DNA of 64,000 nt from Fasciola hepatica (GCA_948099385.1 CANUEZ040000014.1:2914001-2978000); one strand, 5' to 3'; positions 44,998 through 57,100 are shown, counted from the stretch's first letter. The notes: a model not told the origin generated them from the letters alone. Translations and numbers: made by a program.

Positions 44998-46181
44998 GCG
45001 AGGCAAAAAACTAGTTTACCTAGGCAGTTAAAGCCCTCTGATGAGAAAACGCGATTACATAGAAAAGAATAACGTAGTAGCGAGATGAACAACGACGTCA
45101 AACTTATAACTGAAACTTCAAGATAAATCAGCAGCTAGCCGTTCCACATTAACTCACTTTGAACACTCGTGCGACGACTTCGTATTCAGGACCACTAACT
45201 TCTCGAGTGAGTTTTCCACCGTAATGTGTATCCAACCATTCGTCTGTAGCGGTCATTTCTAGTTCCACGTGCGAATTCTTCTCAAAAAGCAGAATTACGA
45301 AGTGATAGCGTGTTTGTCCGTGCTTGATTGGTGGGTCCAGTTGTACCACGAAAAACATTTGCCGGTAGTCCGGATGAGGAAGCATTAATAGCCGAGTAAT
45401 AGAACTTTTAGGCACTTTGAAGTCAAACGACTTCCCGTGCAAATGGAAGAATGTTGGATAAAGCTTGACGTCGTAACGTCCACGAGGTTGTAAGCACTGG
45501 AGTTGTTTGAATTCAATGAGAAAATCACCAGTGACCTGAGGAAATAAACTGATGGATAGTAAAATACCTGAATAATGTCGGCTTTTTCCGTGACTTTTTC
45601 ATATATCCTTGGGGCCTGTCCATCACGCTCTATTTCAGTACCAGGAGTGTAAAGTCGTAGCTCTGACAAACAAATCTCGGCGTCATCATTCAGATGAAAC
45701 TCAAAGATAACTTCATTCTTATTCAGTGTTGCGTTCGACAAGTTGCTTAAGGGGATTTCAAAAGCCATAGAATTCTTTACTGACATTTCGAGAACATCGC
45801 CTAAGATTGCGGCAATGAATACTGGGATCAGAAAGTACCGTCAATTTCAACATCGCCCCAGTTGAAACCCTTGTAGCATATATCCCGTTTCGTCACATCG
45901 ATGTCAAAATATTTCTTGAAGAACTTTGCTACACTTTCAGATTCGACCTCACCGAATCCGTCATATCGATGACTCGAATCGTTTTTCAATTTGATACGCA
46001 AACCAAGACCGGTTGCCCTGGAGATCCACTGGGCAGATACTATATCGGTCCTCATAAAATGGTCTACTTTTCCGGTTTTCTCATTTTTAAACATAAAATC
46101 ATTTTCCCGAAGTCTGAGCTTCCCAGGATATACAATACCACATATCTCTTGAGTAATATTGTCAAAAGCAACGTCCACCAT
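38201..46181 (-). CDS. SSRP1: SSRP1, HMG-box subunit of the FACT complex (5 exons)
   Basis: A complete five-exon gene encoding 705 aa, close to the 709 aa of the human protein. With SPT16, SSRP1 forms FACT, the nuclear histone chaperone that loosens and rebuilds nucleosomes during transcription, replication and repair. Domains in order: N-terminal PH-like POB3_N (about 1-105), central SSRP1 PH domain (to about 310), Rtt106-like PH domain (about 320-420), an acidic Asp/Glu/Ser-rich region (about 441-521), a basic linker, an HMG box (about 554-630, KDPNAPTRPLSAYFVWF) and a Ser/Asp-rich tail. The start is the ATG at 46181, giving MVDVAFDNITQE against vertebrate MAETLEFNDVYQE. Stop TGA at 38201-38203. 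Introns: 38 nt, 32 nt, 2,060 nt and 3,733 nt, all GT-AG. The coordinates span exons plus introns. Confidence 0.95.
40050..40220 (-). repeat. LINE 5'-region fragment in SSRP1 intron 4
   Basis: On the plus strand, 40107-40160 resembles 4306-4370 (cacata.gg.cct.a.tag.tcagg pattern). Its minus-strand translation SAVARLNTSPDLLGPYV parallels SVVVRLTTTPDLLRPYV at 4.3 kb. Interpreted as a second, isolated copy of the 5' region of that LINE. Confidence 0.55.
40600..42330 (-). pseudogene. RTE-like LINE (family B) in SSRP1 intron 4
   Basis: Minus-strand blocks: RIFGGAVWLAAHLCSH..INN (42.2 kb, matching the family-B copy at 13.95 kb), GFRPDRGCINQIF, FSAFHRKGMPQKFLSLLRSL, EVLAIVNRFTYLGSSVTTDG, HLWRRPDISLKLKGR, HSVLLYSCETWGL and HRCLRSIAKIGW. 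It ends with a 3' tail (40640-40720) that matches 15130-15220. The YADD region is deleted or unreadable. Same strand as SSRP1. Non-functional. Confidence 0.82.
42879..43097 (-). CDS. SSRP1: SSRP1 exon 4
   Basis: 219 nt, residues 319-391, phase 0 at both ends (acceptor ttctctag, donor gtgagt). It encodes FDQKVTIPGSF, CSYKAYVGLLFPLERGFTFV, PPVSIRFDEV and RSFDFE, the Rtt106-like PH domain. Confidence 0.94.
43532..43966 (+). mobile_element. RTE-A 3' end, 5'-truncated recent copy in SSRP1 intron 3
   Basis: 435 nt matching 36419-36847 with about four substitutions and one extra ACTGAA unit in the tail. 5' truncation and a short-repeat 3' tail are what target-primed reverse transcription leaves. 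Opposite in orientation to SSRP1. Confidence 0.92.
43967..44689. other. Intron 3 sequence, nothing recognised
   Basis: No domain or RNA gene seen. The plus strand has one short open frame (44254-44436) without motifs. Confidence 0.35.
44690..44900 (+). pseudogene. Ty3/gypsy RT fragment in SSRP1 intron 3
   Basis: The plus-strand frame reads GGQDFAAFEAPESLFQFLRI, PFTVSNAVCYFQRVINQI, corresponding to the FE..G.YQF.R.PFGL.NAP..FQR block of gypsy reverse transcriptases. The catalytic Y.DD block that should follow is not readable in this frame. An isolated fragment of about 60 codons. Confidence 0.7.
44947..44995. repeat. (TA)n microsatellite
   Basis: About 24 uninterrupted TA units in SSRP1 intron 3, near the 3' end of the gypsy RT fragment. 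Confidence 0.95.
45158..45535 (-). CDS. SSRP1: SSRP1 exon 3
   Basis: 378 nt, residues 193-318. A 32-nt intron (45567-45536) precedes it. It encodes TGDFLIEFKQLQCLQPRGRY, HLHGKSFDFKVP, QMFFVVQLDPPIKHGQTRYH and REVSGPEYEVVARVFK, the central PH domain that contacts the partner subunit and H3-H4 in the family. Donor gtgagt at 45157. Confidence 0.94.
45568..45800 (-). CDS. SSRP1: SSRP1 exon 2
   Basis: 233 nt, residues 115-192. A 38-nt intron (45838-45801, GTAC...TTAG) precedes it; splicing restores VEIDGDVLEMSVKNSMAFEI with exactly the vertebrate spacing. It then encodes PLSNLSNATLNKNEVIFEFH and ADIIQ. Ends in phase 0 with donor gtattt. Confidence 0.93.
45839..46181 (-). CDS. SSRP1: SSRP1 exon 1
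   Basis: 343 nt, residues 1-114 plus one base. It contains the POB3_N-type PH domain: YPGKLRLRENDFMFKNEKTG, KVDHF, then HRYDGFGE..S.AKFF and CYKGFNWGDVEI. The donor gtactt at 45838 splits a glycine codon. An upstream TTG-started extension of the frame (to 46205) exists, but the ATG at 46181 matches the animal N-terminus. Confidence 0.93.
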
Positions 46182-46350
46182 GTCAGAGAAAACCTGGACA
46201 GCCAACTCGCAAGGTCAGGTGTGGGGTCAGTGCACGAGGAAGTCTTCAGTTCAGTTCACTTTACTTCAGTTTGCACAGGGCTTGGTGTGACAAGAGCCAA
46301 TCGTGTGTCCAGATATTTGCGTTTTCGGCGCGTTCCCTTGGCTCTCAACA

Positions 46351-46740
46351 TTATCTAATTTTCTTTTTCTGAAACGCAGAAGCTTTTTGCAGTATCAGCC
46401 GTGGCAGAGAAAGGTGGAAACAAAGAGTAAATTGCATCTGCCTTAAAAAGTGCCTAGTATAACTCAGTAATACTGCTACCCAGCACCGGTCTACTACTTT
46501 CTTAAGAGCCCTCACTGTTGTGGTATTTGTGACCTCCCGGATCTTATTCCAATAGGGTACCACTCTATTCGAGAAGTAATTCGCCCTAATTTGGAGCCTT
46601 GAGTGCTTTCGTTCTGGTCTAAGGCCATGCCCCCTTGAGGCTCCCGATGAGATCGGAGAGGAAAAGTCTTCTCGATTTATACCCGACAGTCCCCTCACTA
46701 CCTTGAGGGTTTCTATCAAATCCCTGCTAATGCGAGGCTA
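46351..46740 (-). pseudogene. LINE C-terminal fragment upstream of SSRP1
   Basis: The minus strand reads LKVVRGLSGINREDF, SRGHGLRPERKHSRLQIRAN, YFSNRVVPYWNKIREVTNTT. This is the conserved end block of CR1-like LINE ORF2 (RGH....R...R..FFS.RVV..WN.LP). It lies about 170 bp upstream of the SSRP1 start codon, on the same strand. Confidence 0.75.
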
Positions 46741-49068
46741 AAGCACAGATGTTCCCTGATCTTGTGATCATCTCGTTATATGAATACCAACAGTGAACTG
46801 GAAGATAGCTCACCGGATTGAAAAGAGGGAAGGGTTCAAAATACAAATCGTGACGGTACCAAGTTTCACGACGATCCACGCGCCTAGTAATTGTAGTATT
46901 CCTGCCGAACACTATAGGAGATTTACCTGAGTAAACAACAATGCCCGTGATAAGTGACCTGCAATCAGCGAGCGCACGTCAGGCATCACTTCCAGTCATA
47001 ATCACTTAAAGAGACTCCTGGGCCAGCCGCACAGTTTAGTTGGTAGGAGAAAAGCGAGCAATCGATAAGTTGTCAACGTCTGAGGCAGGGGGCCTATTCT
47101 CGAGCTACTTCAAACAGCACCAACAATCCCTTTCTTCAGGGTGTCCGGGTACATTCTCGGGTTATCCTTACGCTTGGTTGTATACCGCCAGTATTGCCAA
47201 GTCTGAAGTAAAGGACCAAAATTTGTATGCTGGTGGTGGTGATTCATTTGATCGCACGACGTACACCGCACATGCCTCCTCGCAGTGAGGAGCTGTCAAA
47301 CACACCTGAGCCAGTCCCAGGCGGTTGGCTTGCTCCAGAACGGACCATTCGGGGCGGTTGGACAGTGTAAGGCGGTATGCCACATCGGTGAGGGCCCGGT
47401 CTATTGTATTAGCTCCTTTCTGTTGTCTGTGGAACTTCAACGGTGCTCCGGTGGGGGCACAGGCACTGGCAGCCGTACACGATCCCCTGGGCAAAACAGA
47501 TACCCTGCCTGCCCATTGTAATAGGATTTTTGGTGGGTTCGGGTGGTCTGCAAGTGTCAACTTGTGGAATTATGTGCTCGCTGAAGATCAGGTCGCAGTC
47601 GACGAAAAAGCGGTGACGAACACAATATCATTCATGGCTACTGGATGACGAACATCCGACTGTAGGCACATTTCGCTCCACTTAACCAGGCAGTGGGGTG
47701 TCTGGTCCGTCAATTTTTGAGCAGAAGGCAGGTACGTCAACGGCAGTCTTGCAAGCTAGGTATCTCACGGCTCAAACGTTTGGTGGCTAACAAATGCTCG
47801 TGAAAGGCTTTTCAATGTTCGATTGGAGTGTTCACCTAGTCCATTGCCTTAGGAAAAATAGGGCGTTGTTCTAATCTTCCTAATACTCAGAATATGACAC
47901 ATCCCACGGAAAACTGCCCAGAGCCATTTTTGCCCTCCAGTGGACTGCTTTTCCACGACTGGTTTTCCATTATATCTTCGATTGCAACCACCGACTGGTG
48001 GGACGGTCCCCGAGGCATTGGCCTCCAACTTACCTTTTTGTTTTCACCCAGAATTCTAAATTCGTCCCTTGTGTGCATTAGCTTCCGACTGCATTCTTAC
48101 ACCTCCCCCCCCCCGCTTTCTTAATTCCACTCTAGGGAAATCTGGTGTGTTGAAGCTTCTTCCTCCAAGTTGTAGACGTCTGCGCAATCCACACTTTTCA
48201 CGTTTAGTGTGTCCTTTTGGTCCGGCACCGCTCTGCCATATCGATGTTCGAATGTAGATAACCAAAGCACAACTTTTAGGTGTAGGCACAAGTGATCACC
48301 ATATACAACAACACGAAAGTCTTGAGATAAAGAGCACCCTCCGATGAGTCTTTGCTTTCTGATTTGGGGTCGTTCTGGAACTTGGTAAATCGGAGACCTG
48401 AATGTGGTCAGTGGACCCTTGTGAGTTCGTTCCATGCTGTCAGACTCTTTTATTTTCGCTTGAGATATCTCTATCCGATGATCTAGTCACTCTCTTAGGC
48501 CAAACCTAGTTAGCTAGTTTCTTCTCAGATAGTTTTTGCTTTGGCCCAGTGTATAAAAAACTAACTAGTAAATTACTAGGTTTACCTGAACATTTGTCAG
48601 GCCAGGTCATAGGACTTACGGCTTTGGCCTCATGGATAATTCCAGGTTTTGCTTGGACGAGCTTCAGATGAACTTCACGGCGCTGCGATAATGGGTACTT
48701 AGCCAATCATAGTGTGGACTAAAAATTTTACTCGCTTGTAAAACGGAACAAGGAATCGGGTTTGAAATCGGCGGAAGTGACAATCTCGTGATCTCCCTGC
48801 TTGGTCGAATTTCCCTTACCTTTCTCAGAGCAGAAGAAATTCTCAACTTCAGGAATCTAAAAGCCCAGATATGGCCGCAGCGATTAAGCGAAGGGGCCGA
48901 GGGAGAACAAGGAAAGGAACAAGAGAAGTAGAGAAACGAAAAGATTTTAACTGGGGATAAGCACTCGTTGGACAAAAGGAGATAAGGGTTGAAAGCAGGT
49001 GGGAACTTCCGGCTTGAAGCTAAATGAAAGAAGTTTTTCACTGCTGAAGACGTAAGAAGCTGTCAGGA
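46741..49068. other. Unassigned; no recognised gene
   Basis: The longest frame is 130 codons on the minus strand (47560-47168). It has higher complexity (NTIDRALTDVAYRLTLSNRP, HCEEACAVYVV) but no motif I recognise. A C10 run lies at 48105-48114. Other frames are low-complexity. Confidence 0.4.
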
Positions 49069-49320
49069 AAGACTACTGAGGGACAATGGTATAGGCTTGC
49101 CTTGAACACCGCTAAAGTTTGGGCGATCACAACTTTCCCCGGGAGCTGGTTCCATGGATTTCCCACAAGGTATGCAAAGGACTGCGAAATGGAATTACTA
49201 CATGCTCGTGTTGTGCCCAGAATCGGCTCATATTTCTCGCAAGCTATGTCACAGAAAAACGTCAGTAGGGATGAGTTTGGTTGAGCTGAACCCGAAAAGT
49301 GTTCAAAAACTCAGATGAAG
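49069..49320 (-). pseudogene. LINE C-terminal fragment
   Basis: The minus-strand frame reads SNSISQSFAYLVGNPWNQLP, GKVVIAQTLAVFKASLYH, the WN.LP..VV.A.....FK block at the end of CR1-like ORF2. Flanking sequence is not interpretable. Confidence 0.65.
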
Positions 49321-51756
49321 CAGCATCCCCGGCTTGTCCGTACCAGCTGTGAGGGATGTATATTGAACATCTCTCCAAAGGTTCCACGTGCTTTGTGAAT
49401 TAAACCGTACTTGTCATTAGTTTGCCAAGCTGGTCCATGCACAACACTTGTGCACTTTTTGTGTGAGACTTTCGTAAATGGCCCTGAACCGTTTCTAACC
49501 GTCGTACTTAGACCACGAAAGGTCGAAACTTTGAGTTTTACCGTTTGTTCTATTTGGCCGCATACTTGAGGATTGTATATATCTGTACTTTTTGTGATTT
49601 TCACTTTAGTACCGTAGAAGCTACGCATGAATCTTGTTATAATGACGTAAAACGTCATTATTCAACGTCATTATTCAAGGACACTCGAAGCATGTCTGAT
49701 TGCATGATTTTATGGTACAATTGAGGACACAAAAAGGATCCTTTGGTAGTCAATTGGGTATATGCAGCACAAAACGGTGTATAAGTGCCAGTGGTCCCGT
49801 GAATGAATGCACGACAGATTTGAATCTGAAGTTCAGGTGGACACATCGCCAATTAGTGAGTGAAATGGGCTCCGCGGTAGAGATACGCAAGGTAGTAAAG
49901 CGGCAATAGAGTAAAAACGCGAGGTACTCCGGATAGCCTCGATGTGAAGTCGTGGGGTGGGTAAACTGACAAAAACTTTGAAAGAGCACCGACGAAAAAT
50001 CTAAAAATTCTTGGTGATGACGGGTATGCACTTTAGCCAATGGCTCAAGTGACCCGGAAAAAAGCAGAAATATAATACCGAAGGATTTATGGGGTATTCT
50101 TTGAGGAGGGGAATTGCATAAATGAGACACAGTCCGATTTACAACCGAATTAGTACTTACCATTTCCCGGGGGGTTGTGGAAGACGCACTCATAAAGAGC
50201 TGTATGTAGATGCCCGAGCCTGGAAATTTGGTGGAGCAGAGTGACGAAAGTTGACAGGCAAGTGAAGTACGATTCAAATAAAGGGTTCGCTTCAGGTTAA
50301 TTAATAAATACAAATAGACGACAGGATGGAGGGAGTGGCTGATATACCGTGACCTTATGGGGTCATATAGGGGCGGTGCATAAGTGGGGCTGTAGAAGCA
50401 TGTATACGATCGCTTAACGGGATATGCTGGTAACAATCTGACATGGGACATTTGGGAAACAACCGGTAGGTCAATAGCTTGGCATACGTATAATTCATTT
50501 CCAGGAAAGATGTAGAGAAGTGGCCTTCAAAGTGGTCTTCGGCATTGACGCCCAATCTTGGAGGACTGATGGAAAAGATGGCAATAGGTAATAGGTGGGT
50601 GAAATGGTGTTCACTTATCGGTTTATCGGTAATGATTCCATGACTAACAAATGAGGAATGCCAATTTACAGCCAAGTGGGCATGACGGTGGTATATATGT
50701 TTGATATCTGAAGGAATCAGCCGGAAGCAGATACTCGTATGACTGAGTACGTTGAGGAAAGTCTAACCTGAGGCTTGGAGGAAGGGAACAAGCAGATTAA
50801 CAGCAGCCTAGATTATGGGTGGTTGATTTTCAGCTAAAGATATAGAAAAAACACTCAGTGGTTTGTGGTGCAGATGGCCGACCATGATAACTTGGTGGAA
50901 CAGAAGCGGTGGTCCTTAGATGGGTGAAATGTAATACAATTACAGATTTGTCTGGGTTCGTTGGTGAGTAGTATGGGAGCTTTTAAAGTTGACAACAAAG
51001 TGAATGCGCGAGGTGGACATACATTGGGCTTATACAGCAAAAAACACTAGTTCATGTGAACAGCTCTCAGGAAGTGCAGGTGATTGCATTGCTGGATACG
51101 CTGAAGCCTAACATGGAAAGCTGAGGAGGCAATCGAACTACTTATGTCCTGGATTGTGGACGCTTCATTGCCAATGCGACTGTCATGAAATGCAAATGGC
51201 TGAATGACAGAAGATGCGGGGGCAGGATACAGCGGAACGGGGAGCTGGTGTCACGCAGAAGAAGCACCGGAAGGAGGACCATTTCGTATCTTGTGGTATT
51301 GTTGACAGGTGAGAAACAAATCTTTTGATGATGGTTCTGTTTAGATAAATGGAGTGGTGGCGTAAAAATATCCAGGTGGGTGAATGGTCTCTTCAGTTGT
51401 ATACCAGGAATTGTGATGTTCATAATAAAAATATCTGAACAGTGAAACCGTTTTATGCTTCGTGCTAAACAATCCGGTACGTGGAAGAGGTAAAACGAGG
51501 GTAAACATGGGATCAATTCGGATATACAGGAGGTGAGTCGATGGAGATAAATGTCAGTAGTAGCAAATAGGAGAGATCATTTCAGTGTATAACGGTTATT
51601 CCGACCGTGAATAACGAGCAGCTAATTCAAAACGAATACCAAAACCAGAACAAGATTGATTCGTAGTTTCTACGGTACTAGATTAACAAATTATACGCAT
51701 ATAAATATGTACAAACCTCAACTGTACGGTCATAACGTCTAACAACGAGGACCACT
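49321..51756 (-). other. Strand-skewed DNA (pyrimidine-rich minus strand), LINE debris?
   Basis: The plus strand is visibly purine-rich (37 of 60 in the window 50041-50100). Minus-strand open frames are rich in Ser, Pro, His, Leu and Phe, as expected of pyrimidine-rich non-coding DNA. The same skew follows the coding strand downstream of the LINEs ending at 54179 (+) and 60347 (-), so this may be LINE 3' UTR-type sequence. No protein domain recognised. Confidence 0.35.
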
Positions 51757-51948
51757 GTTCAACAAAGGCTAATGTCAGGTACCGCCAACGCGGCAGTCCA
51801 AGTTCGAATCAAAATTATGCCACTTCACGTGAACAACATATAAACAAATGTTGAAGTGTAGTGATTGATGCATGTTGTACTTGTTCGAGGTCCAATAAAA
51901 TAACGAGCATAGTCTCAACAATACAAGTGTATGACAACGGCTAGGGAG
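51757..51948 (+). repeat. 192-bp repeat, left copy of an inverted pair
   Basis: The reverse complement of 60784-60975 has the same length and only a few differences. It contains a B-box-like AGTTCGAATCA and an AATAAAATAA stretch but no clear terminal inverted repeats. It could be a short SINE-like or LTR-derived dispersed repeat. Confidence 0.85.
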
Positions 51949-52140
51949 TGTTTGTACGCTTGTACTTTACATTCAGCCGAGCGAGTATATGTGCATACGC
52001 TGATTTGGAACTTGAACTGGGGTATGACAGGCCTTCTTCAGTAAAGTTGGAGGAGGCAATGGTTGGCAGCAATACGACGCAGGGGAGGTGGTTTTCCAGT
52101 CCGTAACTGCTGCTATGGAATGAGGTTGGCCGTGAACTGG

Positions 52141-52235
52141 ACACCTAACCTGAAAACCACTTCTAATAACAAGAGTTGCCATCCACCAACCTAGTTGCGC
52201 CCGCACATCGTTGCAGACGGCCTGCACGCCCGGTG
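52141..52235 (+). repeat. Direct repeat, copy 1 (partner 59727-59825)
   Basis: Shares cctgaaaaccacttc, atccaccaac and catcgttgcagacg with 59727-59825 in the same orientation. Probably part of a LINE 3' UTR or another dispersed repeat. Confidence 0.7.
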
Positions 52236-52239
52236 TGGG

Positions 52240-54179
52240 GTTGGGATTCGTTTGAAAGGCGTACGCATTGCTCCATTAGCCATCATTGTGGCTGTGAGAA
52301 CAAGTTCAATTGTTCCAGTCCGGCTGGATGCTACCTTTCCGACCCCTACTCCCTCAATAAAAAAACAGGAATTAAAGGCCCTGAGTCACCCCAAGAGGTC
52401 CGAAGCTTTATCTAAGCTGATGAAGTTAAGAAACAGTCAGTGCAGTTTTCCTATCTCATCCATTATATATAACAACAATTATATAACAAACTCCCAAGAG
52501 ATCTCCGAGGTATTCAGTGCTCATTTTACCTCGTCTCTAACGACCGATGACTCCCCATGCCTGTATCACTTTGTGCAGCTGACTTCTGCACAGTTCTCAG
52601 CGATTACATTTCACCCAAAGGACTTAACAATACAGCTAACTAAAATTAGGCGGTCATACCACCCCGGGCCAGATGCCGTACCACCAAGTACTTTTAGTCT
52701 AGGCGGAACTGATATCCCATTCTTGTTGTCAAAGGTTTTGATTTATCTATGAGCAGAAGCTTTTTCCCCTCCCATTGGAAAACATCAGTTATTATCCCAA
52801 TTCCTAGGAAAGGTTCACGCCAGGACCTAAACAACTATCGACCAGTGAACCACACCCCTATAGTTTCCCGAATTATGGAAAGACTGATAAAAAAAGCTGA
52901 AAACTCATCTACCGAACAATAACCTCATTAATACTGGACAGCACGGTTTTCTTCAAAAAAGATCGTGTGCCACCTGTGTGAGTGGCTTCCTCAACCAAAT
53001 AACTACGGCTACTAACAGTGGTAAATCAGTGATCGTGATCCTCCTTGACATGACTAAAGCTTTCGATCGAGTACCCCACAGTAGGCTCATGGCGAAGATG
53101 AAAACCTACGGAATTGTTGACCCGATCCTCAGTTGGTTTTCATCATATCTAACATCCCGAAAGCAGGTGGTGGAAGTTAATGGCAGTTTATCATCACCTC
53201 GACCAGTTACTAGTGGAGTTATTCAGGGTAGTGTACTAGGTCCCTTACATTTTCTCATATATGTTAATGACATTTTTAACGTCATCACACACGGGGCTGC
53301 GTTCCCTTTTGCAGACGACATAAAAATTATGTACTCCTTTGAACCTGACGCCTTAGCTTCTACCATTGCTAGCATAACGAGCGATTTACTATCGCTAGAC
53401 TCGTGGAGCAACCAATGGTTGATGAAATTCTCCGCTGTCAAAAGTTGTATCCTTATGTATAAGTGTCAGGTTCCCGCGGGAATGTTTAAAATTAATGATC
53501 AGTTCATGCCCAACAGTCCGGAGGTAAGAGACTTGGGATTACAATATTCTTGTACATTTAATTTCTCCGAACATTCGGCCATGCAGGTTGCTAAAGCTAG
53601 ACGGCTAATTGGTCTGATCAATAGACCTTCGGTCTTACAGAGAGCAAGCTAAGCATTTTTAAAACTCATGTCAGACCACTTCTGGAATATTGCACTGTCG
53701 TCTTTGCTAACATGCGGCAGATTGACAGATTTGCAACTGAGAATGTACAACGTAGATTTACCAAACAACTACTAGGATATTCCTCGCCTTTAAATTATAT
53801 GGAAAGGTGTGAAATATTGCACCTAGAGCCCCTATGGCTGCGCCGTCTACGAATGAACCTGTCTTTCTTTTGCAATATTGTAAAACGTACATCTTGCAAT
53901 TCAGCCCCCCAGGTCAAAACTCCCTCCAACTATTCTTTACGACAAAGGGACTCTATGGTCTTGATTCCAATATCCAGGACTGCGATGCGGTCAAACTTTT
54001 TTATTGTTAAATATTCTTCCCTCTGGAACAAACTCCCACCTCAACTTAGGTCAATGTCTCCGGCCTCTTTATTATTCAAAAAAGAAATAAATAAACATCT
54101 AACTGTCCAAAAACTCATCCGAATGCATGATCCCTACATGTCTATTACCCGAGCCTACGAACTGGGCCTGGGATACTAA
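52240..54179 (+). pseudogene. CR1-like LINE ORF2, RT to C-terminus, lightly damaged
   Basis: Plus strand in order: EISEVFSAHFTSSL (52.5 kb), IRRSYHPGPDAVPPS, a frameshifted stretch (52750-52975) with FLGK and TGQHGFLQKRSC. Then VIVILLDMTKAFDRVPHSRL (catalytic Asp), VTSGVIQGSVLGPLHFLIYV, FADDIK (catalytic site intact at 53308-53319), LSLDSWSNQWLMKFSAVKSC and VRDLGLQYS. After one more frameshift near 53650 comes the C-terminal VKYSSLWNKLPPQLRSMSPA, ending LGLGY and a stop at 54179. The endonuclease is absent. Only about two frameshifts separate the RT blocks, so the copy is fairly young. Confidence 0.88.
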
Positions 54180-57100
54180 CCAAAAGCTTAACAACTTTGT
54201 TCAGTAGACAGTTATTACCGACGGATGGTAAGGAGCAAGTGCTTTCATTCTATATTATAGTTAGCAAATAAAAGCAGTCCAGCCCATACTCCACGACTGT
54301 CAACAACACACTCCACGTGTTTGTCTGGCCACTTCCTATTTTCAACACTCCTGACCACGACCTCCTGCTGGCCACCGTTACTCCGTTGATTCTTTTTTCA
54401 TGCTGTCAGATTTTACCGTAGCCGGTTAGGTCCTTCTTTATTAGCTTCCGCCAGGTATAAGAGTATTTATAATGCTAGAAAATACATAGTAGCATATATA
54501 ATATTGTCCTCAAGGTACCAGTCCCATCCATGCTTCAACTATTTACTCGTTTATACCTTATTTCAACACATGAGATTCCAGGCCTCGTTCTGATGAACAA
54601 ACCGCCACAATCCATGTGGTCACCCATAAACCATCCAGCGAACTACACATAAGTATTTGCCCCCGGTGTGGCCCATTCTCGCCTCCTTGCTTTGTTGGTA
54701 ATTCTCACTAAGCCTCACGATAATTAGTCGCTATTACTGGTCTTCTTCGCTTTCCGTATGTGGTTTAATCCAAAAAACCAAACGTCAATGTCGAACCACC
54801 CAGTTCTGTTACCAGCATGATTTTGGTGTTCTGTCTTTCCCCCTAACCCACAGCTGGTAGAATTGCCAGACTGCAGCCTTCTCCGTTTTGTTTTCAGAAC
54901 CTGCACCCTAAGGACGATTGTCGCCTTCTTCATCCCAGGAATAACTTGGAACCTCTCTCGCTAGACAGAACAAATGAAATTTACACACCACTCCATTTTC
55001 GCCCATCTCACGCTCGCTTTCCCCAAGATTCCCACCATCAGGCTACTTGGACCCGGACTACTCGGTCTCACTGCATTCGTACAACTCATTTTAATCCCAT
55101 ATATCATTGTGCCCGTTCCGTGTTAGAACCCGCCAATACTGTTCAATCACTGGCACATTTATTTTCAATGTTCAATGCCTCATCGGTCACCAAAAAACCT
55201 CCGGCGCTGACGTATCTTTCGGTAGTCCTCCAGTGGGCGGCGAAGTGATTAGTAATACCTGCACTCTTCATCGGTCCATCCGATCGCATCCGCAATGCTG
55301 TTGCGTCGAGTGTTCGGGTTTTGCAAATCATCACGTTCCCTCCGTGACTGACATCTCCGATACACTTCCCATGCAGCATCGCCGCTCCGTTCCCATCATC
55401 TGTTACACCTGTCAAATTGGTTATTAGAAATGTGACACTCACCGTCTACTTACTATACCATCACCGTTATTGCAACCTTTGATTTCCCAGATGTTGCATT
55501 CGTGTTATATTACCGGAACTGACCCTGTATCCAGCCTCTAAATCACACCACTATCTGCACCGGCTGATAAGTTTTATTTCTGTATTAGTTGATCCACTGC
55601 CACTTTCCGCGATACATTTGGGCAGTTTTATTGATTTGTCATTTTTGCATGGTACACATCACACAGCTTTTATCTATTGACGTACACTTATTTGTGGATT
55701 ACTCTGCCATCCCTCCTGCAGAAGTGAACACCTGTATAATGTCTGTAACCACACGGTCAATGTTGTTTTGTCTTCCGCTTCCGCTTTGACAATTCATACC
55801 AACCCTATATAAAGTTAACAACTTGCCGCACGCTCACCTGTTTTCCTCCGGCCGTCCCCTACCACCAGCACTCTGGTAGTCTCCCTCCCAAGAAATACGC
55901 AATCGTTTGCCACATATATGATTCCTCCAGTGTACAGCCACCACTTTATATACCACCATCTTTGCAGACTGATATATTTCCATGTTAATACTTCTTGACA
56001 TACCTGTTGTAAAGTGAATAATTCACCGAAAGTTTCGACAAGATTTCTATCCATATGCCTCTCCTATTCTGCAGCCCACCAACAACATATCCTTTGAATA
56101 TGTTCGAATTTCCATCAGTGGTAACCATTTCCTATACCACTTATGCATGTACTCCAGACCTTCAGCCGACATCATTCGACCCTGACCTTCAAATATGCCG
56201 GGAATTACTACCGTTTTAGTCCACAGTAACACTCTCTTTGATACTCTGCATACACGTGTTGTACCGTTTTGTAAATTCTCATTCCAGTATCACTATAATC
56301 ATCTGATCATGCATTCTAGCATGCTTTGGGTGCATCCGAAATATACTATTACTATTATTTTTGTTATTATTATTATTAGTGAAAGACCGCGCATTTTCTT
56401 AGACTATCTGTCTGTCACGTATGAGTGAAGCCGAATAGTCCCGGAAGCATTTCTCCGAATGTGGTTCAACTGCCACCTCATCGATGGGCAGGTTCGCTGG
56501 AGCGATAGGTCTTCAATAACTGGCATACAGTGCGTTTGGATATCCTCCGCCAATTTTTATGAATATAATGCTAGTCTCTCTGTTCGCACTGCTGCCTGAC
56601 CTGGGTTGTGAGCGACGTGATCCCCTGGGCCAACGGTATACGCCCGCTGGAAGAGATACTTCCGTATTTTCACCTTGAAATCATTCGTGGTGGCATGTTG
56701 CCCGTCGTCCCAAACTGAGCACACTGCTGCCACCCTAGAGGCTGACATGGGCCGTACGCGGGTTTAGTAGGTCTTTGGATAGGGCTTGGCCTTAGTCGCC
56801 AATGCCAACCCATCAAATCCGACTGCCAATTTTTCTTTATCCTTGGGGCCATGATTCAGGCCTCCTTACACGCCTGCTGTTTACGGTAGCCACCAATTTA
56901 TCTAAGCAAATTCCATGCCTTCTTTTTCCGTTTTTGTGCCCGCTTTCCTTGGTGCTTCCATGAAGAGGGCTTATTCTGCCTTTCAGCAGTGTCCGGCGGA
57001 GCAAAGCCTCAGCTGGAGCCATAACGTAGGTTCTAATAGAGCCTCCATCCTTATTCTACCATTCCCCTCCAATCCCAGGACCGCATTGATCAGGGTTTCG

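Noticed and set aside
49750..50451. A 233-codon minus-strand frame as a gene
   Set aside because: Same pyrimidine-rich composition, with no conserved motif, signal peptide or splice context.
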